Positions 38,491 to 50,329 of a DNA stretch of 64,000 nucleotides are shown in pieces. The notes below the pieces were generated by a model that ran no database searches, was not told the origin of the DNA, and saw only the letters and a program-made list of their open reading frames with translations. Position numbers and translations under genes: made by a program. This stretch comes from Amborella trichopoda. Taxonomy: Eukaryota; Streptophyta; Magnoliopsida; Amborellales; Amborellaceae. Numbering within the stretch: position 1 is the stretch's first letter; the number at the start of each line of letters is the position of its first letter. The stretch covers positions 1,111,115-1,175,114 of the forward strand of contig NW_006496517.1 in assembly GCF_000471905.2 (NCBI RefSeq). The letters run 5' to 3'.

Positions 38491-39816
38491 CCAGAGAATA
38501 ATTGGAGGGAGAAAACTAGAGAATTGAAAGAATAAAAAGAAGGCGTTAACAGAAGGCAACAAGGCCTATCTTACAAAGAGTTGATCATCTTACAGAGAAT
38601 AATAACCATCATCAAATGATACCCTAAAAAGACTAAAATAGTAAAAGAGCGCATCAATACACATAGAAGCATGTCAGAAGCTGAAGCATAAAAAAGGAGC
38701 ATTAAAAAAATGAGTAAGACCAATCAAAACTTGTTAAACTACAATCATCAAGAAACATACTAGAAAAATGATAGACTCAATTAAAAAAAAAAGAAGGCCT
38801 TAACAAAAGGCAACAAGGACTAACTTATAGAGAGTTGGTCTTACATAGATTACTTAGCTTAGACCTTTGAAGCCGTGACTCATGTATACTAAAATAAAAT
38901 AATAACCATCATCCTATGATACCCTAAAAATAACTAATATAGTAAAGAGCTCATAAATAATAACCATCATCATATGATACCCTAAAATGACTAAAATGGT
39001 AAAGAGCGCATAAATACACATAGAAGCTTGTCAGAATATGAAGTATGGTTACAATCATAGCTCTCTAATTGATATAACCAAGAAGAATCAGAGATCAATT
39101 TTCGAAGCTTGAACAAAAAGAATGCCTCTTTTCCAACTTCACAAAACAACATCACTGAGAGGAGAGTCAGTGAAATCCATCACAACTATTTAAACTGCAA
39201 GAAGCAATCATCAAGAAACATACCAGAGAATAATTGGAGGGAGTAAACTGGTTAATTGATAGACAAAAAGAAGGCCCTAACAAGCAACAAGGGCTATCTT
39301 TGATCATCTTACAAAGATTATACATTAGCTACCTTTGAAGTCGTGACTCAAGTATACTGACATAAAATAATAACCATCATCTTATGATACCCTAAAATGA
39401 CTAAATACACATAGAAGAAGCATGTCAGAAGCTGAAGCATAAAGAAAGAGCATTACAAATATGAGTAAGACCAATCAAAACTAGCTAGACTGTAAGCAAT
39501 CAACAAGAAACATACTAGAGAACAATAGGGGGGAGAAAATTGGAGAATTGATAGACTCAATTAAATAAAAAAAGAAGACCCTAACAGAAGGCAACACGTA
39601 TTTTACAGAGTGTTGATCATCTTATAAGAATATATTAGCTTAGACATTTGAAGCCATGTGACTCAAGTATACTAAAATAAAACATGAACCATCATCCTAC
39701 GATACCCTAAAATGACTAAAATAGTAAAGAGCACATACATGGAAGCATACCAAAAAAAAAAACCGTCATCTTATGATAACCCTAAAATGACTAAAATATA
39801 ATTGCAATGTTGTTGT

Positions 39817-40353
39817 TTAGCTGATGCAGCCATGCCCCTTGGCCAAAGAAGGGTGGGCGCAGAGCCCAAGAGGGAAAGAAAGGGCAATTGTAATAAGGAG
39901 AAATTATTAGGATTATTTTAATTATTCTTTTGTTTAGGGAGTGTACAGGGATAATTAGCAGGGCGATTTAGAGTTTATATTGTATTTATCTTGTATCGAT
40001 TGGGTTAGTTTGAGGGATATAATTAGGATAAGGGTAAATTTAGAAGAGAGTTTATCTTTATCAACAATAATGAGAGGGAAAACGTGGCTATCTAGAAGCC
40101 CGTCGACATGAGAGAGAAAATAGGGATACGTGTAGAGAGAAGCATTTTATTAGTTATCTTATTTTAGTCTATTTAAAGGGACATCTCCTTTCATTGTAAA
40201 TCAGTCTATGAATTGAATAAAAGTTGGTCTCTTGAAAGAGATTGTTTTGGGGGTGGATTCCTTTGCAAACCTTTGAGAGAGGGTATTTTTCTTTTAACCT
40301 TCCTTCTTTTTATTGTCAATTTTCTGATTTTATTCTATCCCTGCATCATTAGC
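39817..40353 (+). repeat. 5-bp target-site duplication TTAGC flanking solo LTR
   Basis: TTAGC is present at 39817-39821 and again at 40349-40353, immediately outside the LTR ends. Removing the LTR and one TTAGC restores the usual array module (TGTTGTTTAGCCTATGCAG), so the insertion site is known to the base. Confidence 0.9.
39822..40348 (+). mobile_element. Solo LTR of an LTR retrotransposon, 527 bp
   Basis: The element starts TGATGCAG and ends CTGCATCA, giving TG...CA ends inside perfect 8-bp inverted termini, and is flanked by 5-bp TTAGC duplications. In plus orientation it has a TATA-like TCTATTTAAAGGG at about 40168-40180 and an AATAAA polyadenylation signal at 40216-40221, the normal R/U5 arrangement. 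No internal region, gag-pol or second LTR is present, so this is a solo LTR left by recombination between two LTRs. Because it interrupts an array module, it inserted after that part of the array had formed. The family is not assigned. Confidence 0.9.
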
Positions 40354-40899
40354 CTATGCAGTTCTGATGCCTAAGCTATTGTCGATTACTTCTAGTCAAA
40401 TTGTTGTATCATGTTGCTGTGCTTTTTGTTCAAGCATAAAAAATTGCTCTATGTTTATTCTTATACTATGTATACTTGAGTCACGGCTTGAGTCACGGCT
40501 TCAAATTTCTAAGAATCTCAGTAAGATAGGCCTTGTTGCCTTTCTGTTAGGGCCTTCTTTTAGTCTATCAATTTTCTTGTTTTTTCCCTCCAATTATTTT
40601 CTGGTATGTTTCTTGATGACTTCTTGCAGTTTAACAAGTTTTGATGGATTTCGTTGACTCCTAATGCTATTGCACTCTGGATACCCGTTGACTCTCCTCT
40701 AGGTGATGTTTTGTGAAGTTGGTAAGGAGGTGTTCTTTTTGTTCAAGCTTTGAAAATTGATCTTCGATTCTTCTTGGTTATCAATTAGAGAGCTATCATT
40801 GTAAACATTGTAACAAACTTAATAGTTTATTATTGTGTGCGGAGGAGTAAGGTTTCATCACTTCAGTTTCTAGCATGCTTCTAAGTGTATTTATGAGCA

Positions 40900-43800
40900 G
40901 TATGGTGCTTGAACAAAACAACATCACCTAGAGGAGAGTTGGAGGGCAGCACGAGTGCCATAACATGAGTCAATGAAATGCATCAAAACTAGTTAAACTG
41001 CAAGCCGTGACCCAAGTATACTGAAATAAAATAATAACCCCAAATATACCAGAGAATCATTGGAGGGAGAAAACTGAAGAATTGATAGACTAAAATAAGG
41101 CCCGAACAGAAGGCAACAAGGCCTATCTTACAAAGAGATGATCATCTTACAGAGATTACATTAGCTTAGACCTTTGAAGCCGTGACTCAAGTATACTGAA
41201 ATAAAATAATAACCATCATCTTATGATACCCTAAAATGACTAAAATATTTAAGAGAGCAAAAATACATGTAGAAAGCATGCCAGAAATTGAAGCATAAAA
41301 AAAGAGCATTATAAATATGAGTAACCCAATCAAAACTTGTTAAACTACAAGCAATCATCAAGAAACATACTAGAGAATTGATAGATTCAATTAAATCATA
41401 AAAGAAGGCCCTAAAACAAAAGGCAACAAGGCCTATCTTACAGAGAGTTGATCATCTTATATTACATTAGCTTAGAACTTAGAAGCTGTGACTCAAGTAT
41501 ACTGAAATAAAATAATAACCAGCATCCTATGATACCTTAAAATGAATAAAATAGTAAAGAGCGCATAAATACACATAGAAGCAAGCGAAAAACTGAAAAA
41601 TAAAAAAGAAGCATTACAAAAAAAATAACCATCATCATCCTATGATACCCTAAAATGACTAAACAATAGAGCGCATAAATACACATAGTATGGTGATGAA
41701 AATAGTAAAGAGCGCATGCCTGAATGCGAAGTATGGTGATGAAACCTTATTCCTCCGTACACTAAGCAATAAAGTCATTTTACAATGGTTACAACGATAG
41801 CACTCTAATCGATAACCAAGAATAATCAAAGAGCAATTTTCTATGCGTGAACAAAAAGAACACCTTTATACCAACTTCACAAAACAACATCACCTAAAGG
41901 AGAGTCAGAAGGCAGCCCGAGTGCAATAGTGAAACTGCAAGCAATCATCACGAAACATGTCAGAAAATAATTGGAAGGCGAAAACTGGAGAATTGAAAGA
42001 CTAAAAAGAAGGCCCTAACAAGGCAACAAGGCCCATTTTACAAAACGTTGATCATCTTACAGAAAATACATTAGCTTAGACCATTGAAGCCGTGACTCAA
42101 GTATACTCAAAATAGAATAATAACCATATGATGCCCTAAAATGACTAAAATAATAAAGAGCGCATAAATACATATAGATGCATGCCATAAACTGAGGAAT
42201 AAAAAAGAAGCATTACAAATCAGAGTAAGACCAATCAAAACTAGTTAAACTGCAAGCAATCACCAAGAAACATTTCAGAGAATAATTTGAGGGAGAAAAC
42301 TGGAGAATTGATATAATATGATAGAATTAAGTCATAAAAGAAGACCGTAAAAGAAGGCAACATGGTCTATCTTATAGAGAGTTGATCGTCTTACAGAGAT
42401 TACACTAGCTACCCTAAAATATATAATAATAACCATAGATACTAATGTATACAAAAATAAAATAATAACCGTAGATACCCTAAAATGACAGAAAAATGAC
42501 TAAAATAGTAAGGAGCGCATAAATAAGAATAGAAGCATGCCAAAAATGGAAGCATAAAAAGAAGCATTGTAAAATAACAAAACCCTCAGCCTATGATACC
42601 CAAAAATGACAAAAATAGAATTTACATTGTTGTTGTTTATTTAGCCTATGCAGTAGTTCTGATGCCTAAGCTATTGTGTATTACTCTTGTTCAAACATTG
42701 AAAATTGCTCTCAGTTTCTTCTTGGTTACTGATTAGAGAGCTATCATTGTAACCATTGTAGCCTGACTTTATAATTTGCTATTGTGTGCGGAGGAATAAG
42801 GTTTCAGTACCGTATTGTGCATAAATACACATCGAAGCATGCCAAAAGCTTGTAATCAAGAAGAATCAGAGTGAAATTTTCGATGCTTGAACAAAAAGAA
42901 CGCCGCTTTATTGGCTTCACAAAACAACATCACCTAGAGGAGAGTCAGAAGGATTAGGAGTCAACAAAATCCATCAAAAGTAGTAAAACTGCAAGCAATC
43001 ATCAAGAAACATACCAGAAAATATTTGGTCAGCGAAAACTGAAGAATTGATAGACTAAAAGAAGGCCCCAACAGAAGGCAACAAGGCCCTTGAAGCCACG
43101 ACTCAAGTATATTCAAAATAAAATAATAACCATCATCTTATGACACACTAAAATGACTAAAATAGTAAAAGCAAGCCAGAAACTGAAGCATAAAAAAGGA
43201 GCATTACAAATCTAAGAAAGACCAATGAAAACGACTTAAACTGCAAGCAATCATCAACAAACATACCAGAGAATAATTGGGGAGAGAAAACTGGAGAATT
43301 GATAGACTCAATTAAATCATAAAAGAAGGAGGTCCTAACAGAAGGCAACAAGGCCTATCATACAGAGATTACATTAGCTTACACCTTTGAAACCGTGGCT
43401 CAAGTATACTGAAATAAAATAAAAACCATCATCCTATGATGATACCCTAAAATGACTAAAATAGTAAAGGGTGCATAAATACACATAGAAGCATGTCAAA
43501 AATTGAAGCATAAAAAATGTGCATTTAAAAAATAATAACCATCATCCTATGATACCCTAAAATGACTAAAATAGAATTGCATTGTTGCTGTTTATTTAGC
43601 CTATGCCATTCTGATCCCTAAGCTATTGTGGATTACTTATGTATTATGTTGGTGTTCTTTTGTTCAAGCATAAAAAATTGTTCTATGTTTCTTCTTGGTT
43701 ATCGATTAAAGAGCTATCAATGTAACCATTATAACTTGACTTTATAGTTTACTGGTGCGGATGAATAAGGTTTCGTCACCATACTTAATAAGGTTTCATC

Positions 43801-44530
43801 ACCATACTTCAGTTTCTGTTATGCTTCTATTTAAGCGCAGTATGGTGATGAAACATTATTCCTCCTTACATAGCAAACTATAGAGTCAGATTACAATGGT
43901 TACAATAATATCTCTATAATCGATAATTAAGAATAATCAGAAATAAATTCTCGATGCTTGAACAAAAAGAACACCTCTCTACCAACTTCACAAAACAACA
44001 TCACAGAGAGAGGAAAGTTAGAGGGCAGCTTGAGTGCAATAGCATTAGGATTCAACGAAATCCATCAAAACTAGTTAAACTACAAGCAATCATCAAGAAA
44101 CATACCAGAGAACAATTGGAGGGAGAAAACGAAAGAAAACTAAGCTATTCTTGATTACTTCTATTCAAAATGTTGTATCATGTTGGTGTTCTTTTGTTCA
44201 AGCATCGAAAATTACTCTCTGTTTTAGTTATCGATTAGAGGGCTATAATTTTAACCATTGTAACCTAACATTATTAAAGTATGCTATTGTGCGCAGAGGA
44301 ATAAGGTTTCATCGCCATACTTAATAAGGTTTCCTCACCATACTTCAGTTTCAAGCATGCTTCCATGTGCATTTATGCGCAATATAGTGATGAAACCTTA
44401 TTCCTCCTCACACAATAGCAACCTATAAAGTCAGGTTACAATGGTCACAATGATAGCTCTCTAATTGATAACTAAGAAAAATCAGAGATCAATTTTCAAA
44501 GCTCGAATAAAAAAGAACACCTCTTTACCA
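40900..44530. repeat. Higher-order segment B (third, partial copy)
   Basis: About 3.6 kb matches 29215-32880 of segment A and 55190-58800 of segment C in module order and rare variants. Examples are GTAACCAATCAAAACTTG-type spacing, AACCAAGAATAATCA at 41815 (A 30161, offset 11654), the inverted TTACTGATTAGAGAGCTATC block, and ACATTATTAAAGTATGCTAT near 44265. It shows that part of the higher-order unit was copied at least three times. Confidence 0.75.
44160..44521. repeat. Imperfect palindrome in array (hairpin-forming)
   Basis: The left arm at about 44168-44320 (reversed modules) pairs with the right arm at about 44383-44521 (forward modules). The loop of about 60 bp contains TTCAGTTTCAAGCATGCTTC. 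The same arm-loop-arm order recurs in the copies near 32455-32800 and 58430-58800, so the palindrome was inherited with the higher-order segment. Confidence 0.65.
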
Positions 44531-45815
44531 ACTTAAAAAACAACATCACTGAGAGGAGAGTCAGAGGGCAGCCCGAGTGCCATAGGATTAGAAGTCAACG
44601 TAATCCATCAAAACTAGTTAAGCTGCAAGAAGCAATCATCAAGAAACATACCAAAGACTAATTGGAGCAAGAAAACTGGAGAATTGATAGACAAAAAGAG
44701 GGCCCTATCTTAAAAAGCGTTCATCGTACAAAGATCACTGAAATACAATAATAACCATCATCTTAGGATACCAAAAACTAGTAAAGAGCACCTAAAAACA
44801 TGCCAAAAACTGAAGCATAAAAAAGGAGCATTACAAATCTGAGAAAGACCCATCAAAACTAATTAAACTGCAAGCAATCATCAAGAAACCAAAGAATAAT
44901 TGGAGGGAGAAAACATAAGAATTGATAGAGTCAATTAAATAATAAAAGAAGGTCCCAAACAGAAGGCAACAAGGCCTTACAGAGAGTTCATCATCTTACA
45001 GAGAAGACATTAGCTAAGACTTTTAAGGCCACTCAAGTATACTGAAATAAATTAATAACCATCATCCTATTGATACCCTAAAATGACTAAAATAGTAAAG
45101 AGCGCATAAATACAAAAAAAAAGCATGCCAGAAACTGAAACATAAAAAAGGAGCATTACAAAAATAATAACCATCATCCTATTATAAAGTCAAGTCACAA
45201 TGGTGACAATGATAGCTCTCTCTCTAATCGATAACCAAGAAGAAATAGAGAGCAATTTTCGTTGCTTGAACAAAAAGAACACTAATACAACAATCTGAAT
45301 AGAAGTAATCCACAATAGCTTAGGCATCAGAACTGCATAGGCTAAACAACAACAATGCAATTCTATTTTAGTCTTTTAAGGTATATAATAACAATCATCA
45401 TCGATATCCTAAAATAAATAAAATAGTAAAGAGCGCGTAAATACACATAGAAGTCGGCCAGAAACTTAAGCATAAAAAAGGAGCATTACGAACTTGAGTA
45501 AGATCAATCAAAACTAGTCAAACTGCAAGAAGTCATAAAGAAACATACCAGAGAATAATTGGGGAAAGATAATTGGAGAATTGATAGACTCAATTAAATC
45601 ATAAAAGAAGGCCCTAACATAATGCAACAAGTCTTATCTTACAGAGAGTTGATCATCTTACAGAGAAAATATTAGCTTAGACCTTTAAAGTCATAACTCA
45701 AGTATAAGAAAATAAAATAATAACCATCATCCTATTGATATCCTAAAATGACTAAAATAGTAAAGAGCGCCTAAAAACACATAGAAGCAAGCCAAAAACT
45801 GAAGCATAAAAAAGA

Positions 45816-45955
45816 GCACTACAAAAATAATAACTATCATCCTATGATACCCTAAAAGGAGCATTGCAAAAATAATAACCATCATCCTATGATACCCTAA
45901 AAGGAGCATTACAAAAATAATAACCATCATCCTATGATACCCTAAAAGGAGCATT
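45816..45955 (+). repeat. 45-bp tandem repeat, three units
   Basis: Units start at GCACT/GCATT at 45816, 45861 and 45906, with a further GCATT at 45951. Each is GCATTACAAAAATAATAACC followed by ATCATCCTATGATACCC and TAAAAGGA. The units are nearly identical, much closer to each other than array modules in general, so this is a recent local expansion. Because 45 is 15 codons, the minus strand shows a 15-residue repeated frame (MLLLGYHRMMVIIFV), which is a by-product. Confidence 0.9.
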
Positions 45956-46019
45956 ATTGTTATTCAGCCAATACAGTTCTGATGCTTTAGCTATTGTGGA
46001 TTACTTCTATTTAGATTGT

Positions 46020-46350
46020 TGTATTATGTTGGTGTTCTTTTGTTCAAGCATAAAAAATTGCTCTCTATTTCTTCTTAGTTATAGATTTGAGAGCTATCAT
46101 TGTAACCATTGTAACCTAACTTTATAGTTTTCTATTGTGTGTGGAGGAATAAGGTTTCATCACCATACAACGCATAAATAAACATAGAAGAGTGTCAGAA
46201 ACTGAAGGAAGGTGATGAAACCTTATTAAGTATGGTGATGAAACCTTATTCCTCCGCACACAACAAACTACAAACTCAGGTTACAATGGTTACAATGATG
46301 ATAGCTCTCTAATTGATAATCAAGAAGAATCAGAGGGCAATTTTCGATGC
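46020..46350. repeat. Imperfect palindrome in array (hairpin-forming)
   Basis: The left arm (46020-46168) runs from TTGTATTATGTTGGTG to CATCACCATAC. The right arm (46223-46350) runs from GTATGGTGATG to GATGCTTGAAC. The loop of about 55 bp contains a further partial GGTGATGAAACCTTATTAA. The arms are roughly 130 bp with scattered mismatches. It is one of the clearest examples of the back-to-back junction that occurs throughout the array. Confidence 0.7.
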
Positions 46351-49179
46351 TTGAACAGAAAAATACCTCTTTACCAACTTCACAAAACAACATCACCTAG
46401 AGGAGAGTCAGAGGGCAGCCCGTGTGCGCATTAGGAGACACTAGTCAAGCTGCAAGCAATCATCGAGAAACATATCAAAGAGTTGATGGAGTAAAAGAAG
46501 AATTGATAGACTAAAAGAAGGCAACAAGGCCTATCTTACAGAGAGTTGATTATCTTACAAGGCCTATCTTTGAAGCCGTGACTCAAGTATACACAAAATA
46601 AAATAAAACCATCATCTTATTATCCCCTAAATTGATTAAAATAGTAAAGAGCACATAAACACACCGACGCATGCCAGAAACTGAAGCATAAAAAAGGGGC
46701 ATTACAAATTTGAGTAAGACCAATCAAAACTACTTAAAATGCAAGCAATCATCACGAAAGACACTAGAGAAGTTGATCATCTTACAGAGCGCATTAATCC
46801 ACATAGAAGCATGCCAAAATCTGAAGCCTAAAAAAGGAACATTACAAAAATAATAACCATCATCTTATGTTAACCTAAATTGACTAAAATAGTACAAATC
46901 GTATAAATACAAATAGAAGCATGCCAAAAATGGAAGCATAATAATGGAGCATTACAAAAATAATAACCATCATTCTATGACTCTCTAAAATGACAAACAT
47001 AGAGCATTGTTGTTGTTTACTGTGGATTACTTCTATGCAGTACTGATGCCTAAGCTGTTGTAGATTACTTCTATTCAGATTGTTGTATCATGCTGGTGTT
47101 CTTTTACTCAAGCATAAAAATTTCTCTATGTTTCTTCTACGCTATCGATTAGAGAGCAATCATTGTAACCTGACTTTATAGTATGCTATTTATGTGCGGA
47201 GGAATAATGTTTCATCACCATACTTAATAAGGTTTCATCAGCATACTGCGCATAAATAGACATAGAAGGATTCCATAAGCAAGTCAGGTTACAATGGTTA
47301 CAATGATAACTCTCCAATCGATAACCAAGAAGAATTAGAATGCAATTTTTGATATTTGAAAAAAAAGAACAGCTCCTTACCAACTTCACAAACCATCACC
47401 AAGAAGAGAGTCTGAGGGCAGCCCGAGTGCAATAGCATTAGGAGTCAACGAAACTCATTAAAACTAATAAAACTGCAAGTAATCATCAGGAAACATAATA
47501 GAGAATAATTGGTGGGAGACAACTAGAGAATTGATAGACTAAAAGAATGCCCTAAAAGAAGGCAACAAGGCCTATCTTGCAAAGAGTTCATCATCTAACA
47601 GATATTACAATAGCTTAGACCTTTGAAGCTGCGACTCAAGTATACCGAATTAAAATAATAACCATCATCTTATGATACCTTAAAATAGCTAAAATTGTAA
47701 AGTGTCCATAAATACATATAGAAAAGCAAGCCAGAAACTAAAGCATAAAAAAGGAATAAAATAAAATTGCTAGCAATCGTTAAACATACCAAAGAATAAT
47801 TGGCAGGAGAAAGCAGGAGAGTTGATAGACTCAATTAAATAAACCTTTGAAGCTGTGATTCAAGTATACTGAAATAAAATAATAACTATCATCTTATGAT
47901 ACCCTAAAAGGACTAAAATAGTAAAGAGAGCAGAAATACACATAGAAGCATATGCCAAAAACTGAAGTATAAAAAAAGAGCAATACAAAAATAATGACCA
48001 TCATCCTATGATACCCTAAAATGACAAAAATAGCATTGTTGCTTATTTATTGCCTATGCCATTCTGATCCCTAAGCTACTGTGGATTACTTCTATTCAGA
48101 TTGTTGTATCATGTTGACGTTCTTTTGTTCAAGTATCTAAAATTGCTCTATTTCTTCTCGATTATTGTAACTTGAACTTATAGTTTGCTATTGTGTGTGG
48201 AGGAATAAGGTTTCATCACCATACTGCGCATAAATACATATAAGGATGCCAGAAACGGAAGTATGGTGATAAAACCTTATTAGGTATGCTTGAACAAAAA
48301 GAACACCTCTCGAATCGATACCAAGAAGAATCAAAGATCAATTTTTGATGCTTGAACAAAAAGAACATCACAAAACCACATCACCAAGAGGAGAGTCAGA
48401 GGGCAGCATGAGTGCAATAACATTAGGAGTCAACGAAATCCATCAAAACTAGTTAAACTGCAATCAATCATCAAGAAACATACCAAAGAATAATTGGAGG
48501 GAGAAAACTGGAGAATAAATAGATTAAAAGAAGGCCTTAACAGAAGGCAATAAGGCCTATATTACAGGGAATTTCATCATCTTACAGAGATTACATTAGC
48601 TTAGACTTTTGAAGTCGTGACTCAAGTATACTGAACAAAAAAATAACCATCATCTTATGATACCCTAAAATGACAAAAATAGTAAAGAGCGCATTAATAC
48701 AAATAGAAGAATTCCAAAAACTAAAGCGTAAAAAAGGAGCATTACAAATCTGAGCAAGACCAATCAAAACTAGTTTAAACTGTAAGCAATCATCAAGAAA
48801 CATACTAGAGAAGAGGGAAAAAACTAGAGAATTGATAGACTCACTTAACTCTTAAAAGAACAAGGCCTATCTTACAGAGAGTTGATCATCTTATAGAGAT
48901 TAGATTAGCTTAGACATTTGAAGCCGTGACTCAAGTATACTGAAATAAACTAATAACCATCTATTGATACCTTAAAATAACTAAAATAATAAAGAGCACA
49001 TACATATACATAGAAGCATGCTAGAAGCTGAAGCATAAAAAATGAGCATTACAAAACTGAGTAAAACCAATCAAAACTAGTTAAACTGCAAGCAATCATC
49101 AAGAAATATACCAGAGAATAATTGGAAGAAAACTGGAGAATTGATAAACTCAATTAAATCATAAAAGAAAGCCCTAACA

Positions 49180-49481
49180 TCAATGATTTGCCATTCCATT
49201 CTCCCCTCCCCATTCCAATGTAGTTGACGACTATGAACATGTAGAAAAGGTGGACTAGCCGTCTCATTCATCCTCCCTGAATGCAATGGGTAAGGAGGGG
49301 TAGGCAACCGATCCTATGCGTGTATGAGGGGATGAAATGATATCAAGTGATATGCTCCCCGCTTCTCTGGCAGATTCGGGGACAAGTAAACCATGACTAG
49401 TCCCTTCGCTAGCCGGAGTAGAATAGTTGGTTTCATCTCCCAATGCTTCTATAGCCTGCCCTATTGGAAGCATGTTGATGG
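49180..49481. other. Second organelle-like DNA insert, ~300 bp
   Basis: The segment is GC-richer than the array, carries none of its modules, and is similar in style to 20377-22577 (for example CCCTTCGCTAGCCGGAGTAG, GGGGTAGGCAACCGATCC). The array stops at GCCCTAACA on the left in forward orientation and resumes at about 49482 (GCAATGTTTTTGTTTAGCC) in reverse orientation. A minus-strand frame (49264-49488) of 74 codons has ordinary composition but no family I recognise. Organelle origin is inferred from composition and context only. Confidence 0.4.
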
Positions 49482-50329
49482 AATGCAATGTTTTTGTTTA
49501 GCCTATGCAGTTCTGATGCCTAAGCTATTGTGGATAACTTCTTCAACACAGATTGTTGTATCATGTTGGTGTTCTTTGTTAAAGCATTGAAAATTTCTCT
49601 CTGTTTCTCCTTGGTTATATCTATTAAAGAGATATCATTGTAACAATTGTAACTTGACTTTATAATTTGCTATTATGAGCAGAGGAAAGAGGTTTCATCA
49701 CCATATTGCGTATAAACACATAGAAGCATGCCAGAAACTAAAGACTGGAGAAGAAACTTTATTAAGTACACTGACGAAACCACCTCCGCACACAATGGCA
49801 AACTATAAGGTCAGGTTACAATGGTTATAATGATAGCTCTCTAATCGATAACCAAAAAGAAACAAAGAGCAGTTTTCGATGCTTCAACAAAAAGAACACC
49901 TCTTTACCAACTTCCCAAAACAACATCACCTAGAGGAGAGTCATAAAGCAGCTCGAGTGCAATAGCTTTAGGAGTCAATGAAATCCATCAAAACTAATTA
50001 AACTGCAAGCAATCATCAAGAACCATACCAATGAATAATTTGAGGATGAAAATGGAGACTTGATAGACAAAAAGAAGACCCTAACATAAGGCAACAAGGC
50101 CTATCTTACAGCGAGTCGATCATCTAAAAGAGATTACATTAGACCTTTGAAGCTGTGACCCAAGTATACTGAAATAAAATAGTAACCATCATTTTATTAT
50201 ACCCTAAAATGACTAAAATAGTAAAGAGCGCATAAATAGACATAGAAGGATGTCAGAAATCGAAGTACGTGATGAAACCTTATTCATCTACACAAAATAG
50301 CAAACTATAAAAAGTCAGGTTATAATAGT

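Larger units (their letters stand above)
22578..39821. repeat. Complex repeat array, part 2
   Basis: The same module set resumes in reverse orientation (TTCTCTGTAAGATGATCAAC) right after the organelle-like insert and runs to the solo LTR. Reversed T-rich blocks lie at about 22590-22950, 25550-26060, 28200-28570, 31035-31225, 31990-32235, 32450-32690, 33500-34250, 35800-36030, 37095-37710, 38085-38310 and 39800-39821. Short frames within it keep repeating the same strings (for example minus-strand FTILVILGYHRMM). These are the translated echo of the ATCATCCTATGATACCC...TAAAGAGCGC module and not a protein family. Confidence 0.9.
40349..49179. repeat. Complex repeat array, part 3
   Basis: The interrupted reversed module continues (CCTATGCAGTTCTGATGCC) after the LTR. 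Reversed T-rich blocks lie at about 40350-40910, 42615-42830, 43570-43840, 44140-44385, 45955-46170, 47000-47250 and 48030-48235. At about 40478-40505 a 14-bp stretch, CTTGAGTCACGG(CT), is doubled in tandem. No gene was seen. The open frames are translations of the modules. Confidence 0.9.
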
